DNA of 38,271 bases. Origin: Palleronia salina. Its GTDB lineage: Bacteria > Pseudomonadota > Alphaproteobacteria > Rhodobacterales > Rhodobacteraceae. The DNA is taken from the NCBI RefSeq assembly GCF_900141995.1, contig NZ_FQZA01000001.1, forward strand, positions 1-38,271, read 5' to 3'. Under the pieces are notes generated by a model that saw nothing but the letters and a program-made list of their open reading frames with translations, ran no database searches and was not told the DNA's origin. Shown here piece after piece: positions 27,815 to 36,724 of the stretch (position 1 is its first letter; each line of letters begins with the position of its first letter). Made by a program: the position numbers and the translations under genes.

Positions 27815-28589
27815 AATCGAACACCTGCAATCCCACGTGAGCGACCGGCTGGCGGCCGAGGCGCTGATCGTGGACGTGGACGGGTTCGAGGGGCCGCTGG
27901 ACCTGCTGCTGACCCTGTCGCGCACCCAGAAGGTCGACCTGCGGCAGATCTCGGTCCTGGCGCTGGCCAAGCAGTACCTTGCCTTCGTCGAGCGCGCGCG
28001 CGAACTGCGGATCGAGCTTGCGGCGGATTACCTGGTGATGGCCGCGTGGCTCGCCTTTCTCAAATCGCGGCTGCTGCTGCCGCCCGATCCCGAGGATGAC
28101 GGCCCCTCGGGCGAGGACCTGGCCGCGCACCTGGCGTTCCAGCTTGAACGGCTCGAGGCCATGCGCGAGGCGGGCGCCAAGCTGATGGCGCGCGACCAGC
28201 TGGGCCGCGATTTCTTCGCCCGCGGCATTCCCGAAAGCTATGAACGGGTGCGCCGCGTGCGCTACTCGGCCACGCTGCTGGACCTCATGCAGGGATACGC
28301 GCGCATCCGCACGCGGGATGAGTTCCGCCCGTTCGTGATGGACCGCCAATCGGTCATGACCATGGAGGAAGCGCTGGACCGGATGCGCAACCTGATCAAT
28401 TTCGCGGGCAGCTGGACCGACCTGTCCAGCTACATGCCCGATGGCTGGGGCAGCGACCCGGTGCGCCGCCGCTCGGCCACGGCCTCGAACTTCGCCGCCT
28501 CGCTCGAACTGGCCAAGGCCGGCAAGATCGAGATCCGGCAGGGCGACACCTTCGCCCCCATCCAGATCCGCCGCCGCCACGATGGCTGA
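27807..28589 (+). CDS. scpA: Segregation and condensation protein A
   Basis: This 260-residue kleisin subunit of the SMC-ScpAB condensin joins SMC heads and helps organise and separate chromosomes. The N-terminal block FEGPLDLLLTLSRTQKVDLR, then AADYLVMAAWLAFLKSRLLL, is diagnostic. The C-terminal winged-helix part lies after about residue 180. The ATG lies 8 bp inside nagZ, and the gene overlaps scpB by 8 bp. Both junctions use the same ten bases cgatggctga, making the upstream stop and downstream start identical in form. The length is typical. Confidence 0.97.
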   Translation: MAEIEHLQSHVSDRLAAEALIVDVDGFEGPLDLLLTLSRTQKVDLRQISVLALAKQYLAFVERARELRIELAADYLVMAAWLAFLKSRLLLPPDPEDDGPSGEDLAAHLAFQLERLEAMREAGAKLMARDQLGRDFFARGIPESYERVRRVRYSATLLDLMQGYARIRTRDEFRPFVMDRQSVMTMEEALDRMRNLINFAGSWTDLSSYMPDGWGSDPVRRRSATASNFAASLELAKAGKIEIRQGDTFAPIQIRRRHDG

Positions 28590-29247
28590 GCCCGACCTCA
28601 ACCCGCCGCTTTTCGATGCGCCGCCGCTGGCCGACCAGGAGCGCATGGTCGAAGCGATCCTGTTCGCGTCGGCCGAGCCGGTGACGGTGGCCGAGCTGAA
28701 CGCGCGCATGCCCCATGGCTGCGACGCGGCCGCGGCGCTGGACCTGCTGCGCAAGCGTTACGAGGGGCGCGGCGTCACCGTGATGAAGGTGGGCGAGGCC
28801 TGGGCCATGCGGACGGCGTCGGACCTGGGCTATCTCATGCAGCGCGAGGTGGTCGAAACGCGCAAGCTCAGCCGCGCGGCGATCGAGACCCTGGCCATCG
28901 TCGCCTACCACCAGCCCTGCACCCGGGCCGAGATCGAGGAGATCCGCGGCGTCAGCGTCAGCCGCGGCACCATCGACCAGCTGCTCGAGCTTGAATGGAT
29001 CCGCTTCGGCCGCCGCCGCGCCACGCCGGGCCGCCCCGTGACCTTCGTGGTCACCCAGGGCTTCCTCGATCACTTCGGACTGGAGTCCGCGCGCGACCTG
29101 CCGGGGCTGAAAGACCTGCGCGCCGCCGGGCTGCTGGAGAACCGCCCCGTGCCGGGCACAGGTGGCGACGAGGTTGAAACCGACGACGACCAGTCCGACA
29201 TGTTCGACGGCGAAGGCGAGACCGACGAGGGGGAGACCGACCAATGA
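28582..29247 (+). CDS. scpB: Segregation and condensation protein B
   Basis: This 221-residue winged-helix partner of ScpA in the SMC condensin carries the motifs VEAILFASAEPVTVAEL, LSRAAIETLAIVAYHQP and EEIRGVSVSRGTIDQLLE. The last 35 residues are acidic (DDDQSDMFDGEGETDEG) and likely disordered. It starts 8 bp inside scpA and its stop overlaps the next ATG (ATGA). A long shared transcript with nagZ and scpA gives matched output of the two partners. Confidence 0.97.
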   Translation: MAEPDLNPPLFDAPPLADQERMVEAILFASAEPVTVAELNARMPHGCDAAAALDLLRKRYEGRGVTVMKVGEAWAMRTASDLGYLMQREVVETRKLSRAAIETLAIVAYHQPCTRAEIEEIRGVSVSRGTIDQLLELEWIRFGRRRATPGRPVTFVVTQGFLDHFGLESARDLPGLKDLRAAGLLENRPVPGTGGDEVETDDDQSDMFDGEGETDEGETDQ

Positions 29248-29450
29248 ATGCGAATGCGATGCTGCGCTTCTTCCTGCGCAAGGTCCTGCATATCGGCGTG
29301 AGCAAGGGGATCGATCGTGCCTACGGGGCCGACAAGGCCAAGAAGGACATGACCCCCGAGGAACGCCGGCGCCACCAGGCCGCGCGCAAGAACGCGAACC
29401 GGTCCAAGCAGGCGCTGAAGATGATGCGCAAGATCGGCCGCTTCCGGTGA
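29244..29450 (+). CDS. Small basic conserved protein
   Basis: This 68-residue, very basic protein (Lys/Arg about one third) starts MNANAMLRFFLRKVLHIGVS and continues MTPEERRRHQAARKNANRSK. There is no signal peptide; a weak amphipathic helix is possible at residues 6-18. It overlaps scpB by ATGA and the nitroreductase gene by GTGA, so it is expressed with them. Similar short proteins occur after scpB in related bacteria, from memory. Nucleic-acid binding is plausible from charge only. Confidence 0.8.
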   Translation: MNANAMLRFFLRKVLHIGVSKGIDRAYGADKAKKDMTPEERRRHQAARKNANRSKQALKMMRKIGRFR

Positions 29451-30124
29451 GCGACGCCACCACCTACGAGGCCGAGCCGCTGCCGGTGCGCGACCGGCCC
29501 GAAGATCCCGCACAGGCGGCCGAGGCTGCGTTCGCGTCCCTCGCCACGCGACGCACCGTGCGCGACTTTTCCTCCCGCGACGTGCCCGAAGCCGCAATCC
29601 GCGCCGCCGTCGCCGCCGCGGGCCGGGCGCCGTCGGGGGCCAACCAGCAGCCCTGGCATTTCGTGGCGATCCGCGACGCCGGGACCAAGGCCGCCATCCG
29701 CGCCGCCGCCGAGGAGGAAGAGCGCGCCTTCTACGACGGGCAGGCGGGGCAGGCCTGGCTGGACGCGCTGGCGCCCATCGGCACCGATGCCGACAAGCCG
29801 CACCTGACCGATGCCCCGTGGCTGATCGTGATCTTCGCCCAGCGTTGGGGCGAGGACGGGCAGGGCGGCCGGGTCAAGCACTACTACGTGCCCGAAAGCG
29901 TGGGGATCGCCTGCGGCTTCCTGATCGCGACGCTGCACCAGGCGGGGCTGGATTGCCTGACGCACACCCCCGCGCCCATGGGGTTCCTGCGCGAGATCTG
30001 CGGCCGCCCCGAGGCCGAGAAGCCGGTGATGATCCTTGCCGTGGGCTATGCCGCCGAAGATGCGCGCGTCCCGGCCCACGCGGGGAAGAAGAAGCCGCTG
30101 GACGAGATCCTGACCATCCGCTGA
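29447..30124 (+). CDS. Nitroreductase family protein
   Basis: This 225-residue flavoprotein is of the nitroreductase type. The FMN-binding motifs are visible as ATRRTVRDFSS near residue 27, PSGANQQPWHF near residue 62, and VGYAAEDARVPAH near the end. The ESVGIACGFLIATLHQAGL block forms part of the dimer. The C-terminal form resembles the iodotyrosine-deiodinase/BluB-like branch. The substrate is unknown. The GTG start lies in the stop of the 68-residue gene (GTGA), the last coupled step of the operon. It converges with dcd 9 bp later. Confidence 0.9.
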   Translation: MSDATTYEAEPLPVRDRPEDPAQAAEAAFASLATRRTVRDFSSRDVPEAAIRAAVAAAGRAPSGANQQPWHFVAIRDAGTKAAIRAAAEEEERAFYDGQAGQAWLDALAPIGTDADKPHLTDAPWLIVIFAQRWGEDGQGGRVKHYYVPESVGIACGFLIATLHQAGLDCLTHTPAPMGFLREICGRPEAEKPVMILAVGYAAEDARVPAHAGKKKPLDEILTIR

Positions 30125-30133
30125 GGCGGCGCC

Positions 30134-31204
30134 TCAGACGAAATGCTTGGCGAGCTTCAGGCCCTGTCCCTGGTAGTTCGACTTGATCTCGCGACCGTAG
30201 AGCGTCTCGGGCGTCTCCGACATGCGCTCGTAGATCAATCGCCCGACGATCTGCCCGTGTTCCAGAACGAAAGGCGCCTCGTGGCAGCGCACTTCCAGCA
30301 CGCCACGCGCCCCCGCGCCGCCCGCCTCGGCGTGGCCGAAGCCCGGATCGAAGAAGCCCGCGTAATGCACCCGGAATTCGCCCACCATGGCCAGGTAGGG
30401 CGCCATTTCGGCGGCGTGATCGGGCGGGATGGTCACTGCCTCGCGGCTGACGAGGATGTAGAAGGCGCCGGGGTCGAGGATGATCCGGCCCGCGTCGGCG
30501 TGGATTTCCTCCCAGAACTCGGCGGCCGGGTAATGGCCCACGCGGCCCAGGTCGACGACACCGCTATGGGGCTTGGCGCGGTAGCCCACCAGCGTGCCGT
30601 CCGCGGGCCGCAGGTCGACCGAGAAGCCAAGCCCGTCGTCGATATGGGGCGTGCCGTCCACCAGCCCCTCGCGGTCGTGCAACGCGGTCAGTGCGTCGTC
30701 GTTCAGCACCGCCTCTCCGGCGCGGAAGCGGATCTGGTTCAGCGCCATGCCCGGCCGCACCAGCACCGAGAACGACCGGGGACAGATCTCGGCGTAGAGC
30801 GGTCCGTCATAGCCTTCGGCCACGCGGTCGAACTCGGCCCCGCCATCGGTGATCATCCGCGTGAGAAGGTCCAGCCGCCCGGTCGAGGACTTGGCGTTGG
30901 CGACCGCGCGCAGGCCGTCGGGCAGGCGCAAACGCTCCAGCAGCGGGACGACGTAGACGCAGCCCTTTTCCAGGACAGCGCCATCGGTCAGGTCGATCCG
31001 GTGCATGGAGAATTCGTCGAGCCGCTGCGCCACGCTCGCGCCGTGCCCGGCCAGGAAGGACGCGCGGACGCGGTAGGCCACGTTGCCCAGCCGCAAATCC
31101 AGCGACGCGGGCTGCACCTGCGCATCGGTCACCGGAACCTCGGCCGCGATGGCGCCATCGGCCACCATCCGGCGGATCGCCTGACTGGGCAGAACGCCGG
31201 TCAA
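30134..31204 (-). CDS. dcd: 2'-deoxycytidine 5'-triphosphate deaminase
   Basis: This 356-residue long-form DCD protein converts dCTP to dUTP in pyrimidine nucleotide synthesis. The Pfam-type start reads GVLPSQAIRRMVADGAI, then VQPASLDLRLGNVAYRVRA. The dUTPase-like core contains AKSSTGRLDLLTR and RPGMALNQIRFR, followed by the second half with YAGFFDPGFGH. The start is TTG, as no ATG or GTG lies near in frame. It is double the length of E. coli Dcd and is a fused tandem fold, as is normal for this alphaproteobacterial form. It follows tRNA-Pro on the same strand. Confidence 0.93.
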   Translation of the reverse strand: MTGVLPSQAIRRMVADGAIAAEVPVTDAQVQPASLDLRLGNVAYRVRASFLAGHGASVAQRLDEFSMHRIDLTDGAVLEKGCVYVVPLLERLRLPDGLRAVANAKSSTGRLDLLTRMITDGGAEFDRVAEGYDGPLYAEICPRSFSVLVRPGMALNQIRFRAGEAVLNDDALTALHDREGLVDGTPHIDDGLGFSVDLRPADGTLVGYRAKPHSGVVDLGRVGHYPAAEFWEEIHADAGRIILDPGAFYILVSREAVTIPPDHAAEMAPYLAMVGEFRVHYAGFFDPGFGHAEAGGAGARGVLEVRCHEAPFVLEHGQIVGRLIYERMSETPETLYGREIKSNYQGQGLKLAKHFV

Positions 31205-31247
31205 GCGGGTGTCGGCATCGGGTGCCGAAGCTCAGGTGGGGTATGAT

Positions 31248-31324
31248 TGGTCGGGCTAGCAGGACTCGAACCTGCGACCTTCCGTCCCCCAGACGGACGC
31301 GCTACCAGGCTGCGCCATAGCCCG
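31248..31324 (-). tRNA. tRNA-Pro (GGG)
   Basis: The minus strand folds into a cloverleaf with acceptor arms cgggcta and tagcccg and encoded CCA (31248-31250). The anticodon loop CTGGGGG gives GGG. The T arm has GGTTCGAGTCC. The 5' C1 is the usual Pro identity base. Confidence 0.97.
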
Positions 31325-31390
31325 ACTGAGCGGCCTTTTACCCCAGCACACGGCAGAGGCAAGGGCCGAATGCAGGAAATCCGAAAAGCT

Positions 31391-32257
31391 TCAGGCATCC
31401 GCGCGGTCCATCGCGCGCTTCAGGCTTTGCGCCCGGTCGAGCGCGTGGGACAGCGCGTCGGCATGGCGCCTTTTCTGCGCGACGGTGAGCCGGGCGAGCC
31501 CGCTCAGAGCTGCCGTGACCTCGACCGAGATCGCCTGTTCGTCCAGTTCGTCAGGCTGGGGCAGGGGCGTGCGATCGGGTGCCTCGGGTGCCGATGAGCC
31601 CGCCGATTCCTCGACCACAGTATCCTCTGCCGGAGCCTCGTCGGACGCGGCCTCGTCGGACGGCTCTTCCGGCGCGGCGTCGGCGGTATCGACCGCCTCG
31701 CTTTCGGGCGCGTCGGCCTCACGCGTATCGCCCGGCGCAGCGTCGTCTTGCGGAGCTGGCGGATTTTCATTCACGCCAGCGGCGAACATGTCGCCCTGCG
31801 CCGCGGCGGGCGTGTCGGCGGCCTGTCCGCTTTCCTGCGCGTCGCCTTCCGGTGTTCCGGGCGCTTCGTCATCGACGAAGGGCCAACGGCTCAGCGCGGC
31901 ATCGGGGTCTTGCGCGGGGCTGCCGGCGCGCTGTAGCGGCACGACGTTGCTGGTCCCGCCGTCTTGGAGGGCCGGATCGGTTTCCAGCGGTGGCGACAGG
32001 GCGGCCACGTGGCGCACGCCTTCCTCGCGCAGGAGTTTCTGAACCCCGCGGATGGTCAGCCCGTCTTCATGCAGAAGCTGCTTGATACCGCCCAGCAGCT
32101 CCATGTCGGCTGGGCGATAATAACGCCGTCCGCCGGCGCGTTTGACCGGTTTCACCTGGGTGAACCGCGATTCCCAGAAGCGCAGGACATGGGTGGGAAC
32201 GTCCAGCCATTCGGCCACTTCGCTGATGGTGCGGAACGCGTCCGGCGACTTGGCCAT
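31391..32257 (-). CDS. MerR family transcriptional regulator
   Basis: This 288-residue protein has an N-terminal MerR winged-helix DNA-binding domain (residues about 9-80: [20 protein letters not shown], then [14 protein letters not shown]). A long acidic Ala/Pro/Ser linker follows, and a short helical C-terminus ends in [17 protein letters not shown]. There are no metal-binding cysteines, so it is not a classical metal sensor. It begins 4 bp after the ihfA stop and probably shares its transcript. This gene regularly follows ihfA in alphaproteobacteria; its target is unknown. Confidence 0.93.
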   Translation of the reverse strand: MAKSPDAFRTISEVAEWLDVPTHVLRFWESRFTQVKPVKRAGGRRYYRPADMELLGGIKQLLHEDGLTIRGVQKLLREEGVRHVAALSPPLETDPALQDGGTSNVVPLQRAGSPAQDPDAALSRWPFVDDEAPGTPEGDAQESGQAADTPAAAQGDMFAAGVNENPPAPQDDAAPGDTREADAPESEAVDTADAAPEEPSDEAASDEAPAEDTVVEESAGSSAPEAPDRTPLPQPDELDEQAISVEVTAALSGLARLTVAQKRRHADALSHALDRAQSLKRAMDRADA

Positions 32258-32261
32258 GGGG

Positions 32262-32564
32262 TCAGCCCTTGTTGCCGGCCGCCACGCGGTCCTTCATCAG
32301 ATGCGAGGGGCGGAAGGTCAGCACGCGGCGGGGGTGAATGGGCACCTCTTCGCCGGTCTTCGGGTTGCGGCCGATCCGCGCCGATTTCGCGCGGACCGAG
32401 AATGTGCCGAAGGACGAGATCTTCACCTGCTCGCCCGCGGCAAGGGCATCGGACATGTGACCCAGCACGGATTCGACCAGTTGCGCGGATTCGTTGCGCG
32501 ACAGGCCGACCTCCTGAAAGACGGCCTCGCTAAGGTCCATGCGCGTTAAGGTCTTGTCCGACAT
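32262..32564 (-). CDS. ihfA: Integration host factor subunit alpha
   Basis: This 100-residue DNA-bending protein pairs with IhfB as a heterodimer that shapes promoters, origins and recombination sites. The conserved arm motif [15 protein letters not shown] and the end [14 protein letters not shown] are visible, and the N-terminal helix block is [14 protein letters not shown]. The ATG at 32564 follows a GGGGGAT ribosome binding site and gives the standard 100 residues. The TTG two codons earlier is rejected. It lies in the fabH-ihfA-merR cluster. Confidence 0.95.
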   Translation of the reverse strand: MSDKTLTRMDLSEAVFQEVGLSRNESAQLVESVLGHMSDALAAGEQVKISSFGTFSVRAKSARIGRNPKTGEEVPIHPRRVLTFRPSHLMKDRVAAGNKG

Positions 32565-32655
32565 ATCCAAATCCCCCCGGAGCTGGCTGCGGGAACCATG
32601 GCGGCGCGTGGTTTCAAAGTCAATGCGAGCGCCGGAAAAGGCGAGGGGATAGCGG

Positions 32656-33630
32656 CTACCAGCGCAGGACGACGCTGCCCCAGGCCAGACCGCCGCCGAT
32701 CGCCTCGGTCACGACGAGGTCGCCGTCCTTGATCTGGCCGCGCTGGCGAGCCACCGACAGTGCCAGCGGGATCGACGCGGCCGAGGTGTTTCCGTGGTCG
32801 GGCACGGTCACCACGACCCGGTCCATGCCCACGCCCATGCGCTGCGCGGTGCCCTTGATGATCCGCAGGTTGGCCTGGTGCGGCACGATCCAGCTCACGT
32901 CGTCGGCGCCCAGTCCGGCCTTGTCCAGCGCGGCATGGGCGGTCGCGGCCAGCTTCTCGATGGCGTGGCGGAAGACTTCCTTGCCCTCCATCCGAAGCTT
33001 GCCGACCGTGTCGGTGCTGACGCCGCCGTCGACATACAGGATGTCGCGATACTGGCCGTCGGAATGCAAGTCGCACGCCAGGATGCCGCGGTCGGTGGAC
33101 GCGCCGTCGGCCTCGCCGCCCTCGAGCAGGAGCGCGCCGGCGCCGTCACCGAAAAGCACGCAGGTGCCCCGGTCGGTCCAGTCCATGATGCGGCTGAAGG
33201 TTTCGGCCCCGATGACCATGACGCGCCGGGCCTGCCCGGCCACGATCAGCGCGTTCGCGGTCGTCAGCGCGTAGACGAACCCGGCGCAGACGGCCTGCAC
33301 GTCGAAGGCAAAGCCGCCGGTCATCCCCAGCTGCGCCTGCACCATGGTCGCGGCGGAGGGAAAGGTCAGGTCGGGGGTCGATGTGGCGACGATCACCGCG
33401 TCCAGGTCACCGGCGTCCATGCCGGCATCGTCCAGCGCGGCCCGCGCGGCGGCCGTGGCCATCTGCGACGTGGTCTCGCCTTCGGCGGCGAAATGGCGGC
33501 GCTCGATCCCCGAGCGGGTCCGAATCCATTCGTCCGTCGTGTCGAGCGTCTTCTCGAACTCGGCGTTCTCGACCACGCGGTCCGGCAGGTAGTGGCCCAC
33601 CCCGCGCACCTGGGCGCGCAGCACGCTCAC
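32656..33630 (-). CDS. fabH: 3-oxoacyl-ACP synthase III
   Basis: This 324-residue ketoacyl synthase starts fatty-acid synthesis by joining acetyl-CoA with malonyl-ACP. The triad is visible: Cys115 in QAVCAGFVY, His251 in [10 protein letters not shown], and Asn281 in [11 protein letters not shown]. The N-terminal part contains [13 protein letters not shown] and ends in [13 protein letters not shown]. The start is GTG, overlapping the plsX stop as GTGA, with a GAGAGG ribosome binding site. It is coupled to plsX so that lipid precursors are made together. Confidence 0.97.
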   Translation of the reverse strand: MSVLRAQVRGVGHYLPDRVVENAEFEKTLDTTDEWIRTRSGIERRHFAAEGETTSQMATAAARAALDDAGMDAGDLDAVIVATSTPDLTFPSAATMVQAQLGMTGGFAFDVQAVCAGFVYALTTANALIVAGQARRVMVIGAETFSRIMDWTDRGTCVLFGDGAGALLLEGGEADGASTDRGILACDLHSDGQYRDILYVDGGVSTDTVGKLRMEGKEVFRHAIEKLAATAHAALDKAGLGADDVSWIVPHQANLRIIKGTAQRMGVGMDRVVVTVPDHGNTSAASIPLALSVARQRGQIKDGDLVVTEAIGGGLAWGSVVLRW

Positions 33631-34736
33631 GATGCCGTCCTCTCGTCATCCGGGGCGCCATCGCTGCCATAGCCTTCGGCCGAGGCCACCCGTGCGGCGA
33701 GCCGCTCGTTGAAGTTGGAAAGCCCCAGCTCGTAGGCGAGCTTCACGGCCGCGGACACGCCGGTGGCGTCGGCCGAGCCGTGGCTCTTGATGACCGTGCC
33801 GTTCAGGCCGAGGAAGACGCCGCCATTGGCGCGGCGGGGGTCGATCCGCTTCTGCAGCCGCTTCAGCGACCCCAGCGCCAGCACAGCGGCGAATTTCGAC
33901 AGGATCGAGTGATTGAAGGCCTCGCGCATGAGGTCACGGATCAACTGCGCCGTGCCTTCGCCGGTCTTCAGGGCGACGTTGCCGGTGAAGCCGTCGGTCA
34001 CGATCACGTCCACCCGGTCGGACGGGATGTCGCCGCCCTCGACGAAGCCGACGAATTCGAAATCGGCCTTGGGGGCGTTGTGCGCGATCAGGTCATGGGC
34101 GACCTTCAGCTCGGCACGGCCCTTGTGCTCCTCGGTGCCCACGTTCAGCAGGCCGATGCGCGGTCGCGCCAGCCCCATGCCGTTGCGGGCATAGGACGCC
34201 CCCATGAGCGCGAATTGCAGCAGGTCGTCCTCGTCCGCGCGGATGTCGGCGCCCACGTCCAGCATGACGTTGAAGCCCGACGGGTTGCGCGACGGCCAGA
34301 GGCAGGCGATGGCGGGGCGATTCACGCCTTCCAGCTTGCGCAGACGCACCATGCTGACCGCCATCAGCGCGCCGGTATTGCCGCAACTGACGGCGACCTG
34401 CGCGTCGCCCGCGCGGACCGAGTCGATACAGGACCACATGGAGGTGCCCTTGCCGTGACGCATCACGTGGCTGGGCTTTTCATCCATTGTCACGACATCG
34501 GCCGCGTCATGCAGGGTGACGGCGTCCTCGATCCCGTGCTTGGCAATGAGCGGAGTCAATTCGTCGGCCCGCCCGTGCAGCAGGATGGCCAGGTCGGGAT
34601 TCTTCCGGATCGACTTGGCGATGCCTTCGACGACCGTGGCCGGCCCCTTGTCGCTGCCCATGGCATCCACGGAAACGGTCACGAGCCCCGGATGGGCGCG
34701 CTCGGGTTCCTTGGAATGGTGGGTGTCGTTCGGCAA
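33627..34736 (-). CDS. plsX: Phosphate acyltransferase PlsX
   Basis: This enzyme makes acyl-phosphate from acyl-ACP for phospholipid synthesis. From a TTG at 34736 it is 369 residues; a GTG at 34682 would give 351. The core motifs are VSVDAMGSDKGP, SCGNTGALMAVSM, IRADEDDLLQFALMG and VDVIVTDGFTGNVALK. I prefer the TTG because it follows the rpmF stop by 13 bp and leaves a usual variable N-terminus, but its ribosome binding site is weak. The frame continues into rpmF and is not coding there. The stop overlaps fabH (GTGA). Confidence 0.93.
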   Translation of the reverse strand: MPNDTHHSKEPERAHPGLVTVSVDAMGSDKGPATVVEGIAKSIRKNPDLAILLHGRADELTPLIAKHGIEDAVTLHDAADVVTMDEKPSHVMRHGKGTSMWSCIDSVRAGDAQVAVSCGNTGALMAVSMVRLRKLEGVNRPAIACLWPSRNPSGFNVMLDVGADIRADEDDLLQFALMGASYARNGMGLARPRIGLLNVGTEEHKGRAELKVAHDLIAHNAPKADFEFVGFVEGGDIPSDRVDVIVTDGFTGNVALKTGEGTAQLIRDLMREAFNHSILSKFAAVLALGSLKRLQKRIDPRRANGGVFLGLNGTVIKSHGSADATGVSAAVKLAYELGLSNFNERLAARVASAEGYGSDGAPDDERTAS

Positions 34737-34749
34737 GGCCGGTCGCAGC

Positions 34750-34956
34750 TTAGGCTGCGTCGTCGTCGAGATCGATCTCGTCGGCCTGGGCGACGACTTC
34801 ACGCTCGGCATAGTGGCCGCAGGCACCGCAGACGTGGTGCGGGCGCTTCATCTCGCCGCAGTTCGGGCACTCGGCCGGGTTGTCGGCGGTCAGACCGTCG
34901 TGGGCCCGGCGCATGTTGCGGCGCGATTTGGTGACTTTATTCTGTGGGACAGCCAT
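34750..34956 (-). CDS. rpmF: 50S ribosomal protein L32
   Basis: This 68-residue ribosomal protein has the standard start [20 protein letters not shown] and a zinc ribbon with Cys30, Cys33, Cys43 and Cys46 (CPNC, CGAC). The acidic C-terminus ([10 protein letters not shown]) is typical of alphaproteobacterial L32. The ATG follows GAAGG. It heads the rpmF-plsX-fabH-ihfA-merR cluster, the conserved order linking ribosome and lipid synthesis. The upstream yceD-type gene often found here is absent. Confidence 0.98.
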   Translation of the reverse strand: MAVPQNKVTKSRRNMRRAHDGLTADNPAECPNCGEMKRPHHVCGACGHYAEREVVAQADEIDLDDDAA

Positions 34957-35183
34957 GATGTGACCTTCGCTTTGAGGGGCGAATGCCCCGAGGCAGGCCT
35001 TCGCGGCCCGAATTTCGATTGAAGCCGCGCAATACGCCCTTCGCCGAAAAGGATCAAGCCCCGCGTCGGGGCGCGTTCGAAGATTCTCGGACCCTTTTCC
35101 TGCGGGGCCGACGGCACCTTGGCAAGGGGCTGCCGGGACGGTTACCTTGGCGGGCGCCGCGCCCCGAATCCAAGGATATCACC

Positions 35184-35837
35184 ATGCCCTTCCTGTTCGA
35201 TCCCGCCCCTCAGCCCAGCGTCGAGATCGCGGGGCATGGCGCCTATCCGATCCACCGCGTTTTCTGCGTCGGCCGGAACTATGCCGCCCACGCGGCCGAG
35301 ATGGGCAACGAGGTCGACCGCGAGGCGCCGTTCTACTTCACCAAGTCCGCCCACGCCGTCGTCGCGGCGGGCGGCGATCTGCCCTATCCGCCGCGCACCG
35401 CCGACCTGCACCACGAGGTCGAGCTGGTGGTGGCGCTGGGGCAGGGTGCGGAACCCGTCGCCTACGGCGTGGGGCTGGACATGACCCGTCGCGACCTGCA
35501 GGCGCGCGCCAAGGACAATCGGCGCCCCTGGGACGTGGCCAAGGACTTCGAGGGCTCGGCGGTGCTGGCGCCCCTGCGCGCGGCGGACGAGGTGCCCGGC
35601 ATTGCCGGGGCCGAGATCACCCTGTCGGTCAACGGCAAGATGCGCCAGCAGGGCCGCATCGCCGACATGGTCTGGAGCGTGGAGGAATTGCTGGCGGACC
35701 TGGGCGGGCTCTACACCCTTCGGGCGGGCGACCTCGTCATGACCGGCACGCCCTCGGGCGTCGGCGCGGTGGAACGCGGCGACCGGATCGACGCGTCGAT
35801 CACCGGCCTGCCGGAATTGCGGGCAACCGTGGTCTGA
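35184..35837 (+). CDS. Fumarylacetoacetate hydrolase family protein
   Basis: This 217-residue metal-dependent enzyme of the FAH superfamily is close in style to FAHD1/YcgM and fumarylpyruvate hydrolases, which cleave acylpyruvates or decarboxylate oxaloacetate. The metal ligands are visible as Glu78 and Glu80 in HHEVELVV and Asp99 in GVGLDMTRRDLQ. The substrate loop begins FCVGRNYAAHAAEMG, and the end has VMTGTPSGVGAVERGD. The ATG has an AAGGAT ribosome binding site. The exact substrate is not decidable here, since no aromatic-degradation genes lie nearby. Confidence 0.93.
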   Translation: MPFLFDPAPQPSVEIAGHGAYPIHRVFCVGRNYAAHAAEMGNEVDREAPFYFTKSAHAVVAAGGDLPYPPRTADLHHEVELVVALGQGAEPVAYGVGLDMTRRDLQARAKDNRRPWDVAKDFEGSAVLAPLRAADEVPGIAGAEITLSVNGKMRQQGRIADMVWSVEELLADLGGLYTLRAGDLVMTGTPSGVGAVERGDRIDASITGLPELRATVV

Positions 35838-35953
35838 AACGGCCCATCGCGTCACCCTCTCGTTACATCCCTGTGCCCATCTTGCGGCCAGGCGCCGCAT
35901 ACCGAATGTGGGGCTTGTCAGGTGGAAACCGCCAGATATAGTCGAAGGTGTCT

Positions 35954-35977
35954 CGGGGGTTTTCCCGAAAGCCCCCG
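35954..35977 (+). other. Strong hairpin between the FAH and HNH genes
   Basis: cgggggtttt pairs with gaaagcccccg across a short cc-rich loop (one T-G wobble). It lacks a T tract. It could end the FAH transcript or lie in the HNH gene leader. Confidence 0.35.
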
Positions 35978-36014
35978 ACGCGGCTGGCGCAGAACGGGCA
36001 GGGACAGGCGAACC

Positions 36015-36599
36015 ATGGATGGTGATTTCAGGAACGAGTTCGTAAGAGAGCCGAATTCACTCAGGCATCACCCGGCCCTGGTGCTGAACGCGGATTACCG
36101 GCCGCTGTCCTACTACCCGCTCAGTCTCTGGCCGTGGCAGGATGCGATCAAGGCGGCTTATCTCGACAGGGTCTCGATCGTGGCGGAATACGACGCCTAT
36201 GTCAGGTCCCCCACCACCGAGATACGCATCCCCTCGGTGGTCGTCCTCAAGGATTACGTCAAACCCCAGAAGCGCGTGGCCTTCACGCGCTTCAATTTGT
36301 TTCTGAGGGACGAATTCCGCTGCCAGTACTGCGGCAGCGTCAGCGACCTGACCTTCGATCACGTGGTGCCGCGCGCCCGGGGCGGGCGCACCAGCTGGGA
36401 AAACGTCGTGGCCGCCTGCGCGCCATGCAACCTGTCGAAGGGATCGCGCAGCCTGTCGGACACGCACCTGACCCTGCGCAAGCCGCCGCGCCAGCCCGGC
36501 GCGGAAGAGCTGAAGAACATGGGCCGCAGGTTCCCGCCCAACCACCTGCACGAGACGTGGCGCGACTTCCTGTACTGGGATGCCGAACTGGAGCCGTAA
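36015..36599 (+). CDS. HNH endonuclease
   Basis: This 194-residue cytoplasmic protein has an HNH nuclease fold in its second half. The treble-clef cysteines are Cys103 and Cys106 (FRCQYCGS) and Cys135 and Cys138 (ACAPCN). The catalytic Asp115-His116 is in TFDHVVPRARGG, followed by SWENVV. The N-terminal half (ALVLNADYRPLSYYPLSLWP) is typical of a stand-alone HNH family common in alphaproteobacteria. It is not part of a visible restriction or phage cluster, so its role may be in cellular DNA metabolism. The ATG at 36015 is preferred over an in-frame Met 31 codons earlier. Confidence 0.92.
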   Translation: MDGDFRNEFVREPNSLRHHPALVLNADYRPLSYYPLSLWPWQDAIKAAYLDRVSIVAEYDAYVRSPTTEIRIPSVVVLKDYVKPQKRVAFTRFNLFLRDEFRCQYCGSVSDLTFDHVVPRARGGRTSWENVVAACAPCNLSKGSRSLSDTHLTLRKPPRQPGAEELKNMGRRFPPNHLHETWRDFLYWDAELEP

Positions 36600-36724
36600 G
36601 GCCCGGCGGTTCGTGACGCGGTCGCCACCTTTCGGGCGGCAAGGCTGTTAGCGCCCAAACTTCGCCTTGACCCGGACCGCGCAAGACGCATTCTCCGGCC
36701 CAAGGATCAGTGAAAGGACATGCC

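Noticed and set aside
36015-36599. HNH gene as part of a phage or restriction system
   Set aside because: Its neighbours are metabolic genes (FAH family and zwf), and no methylase, portal or terminase gene is present.
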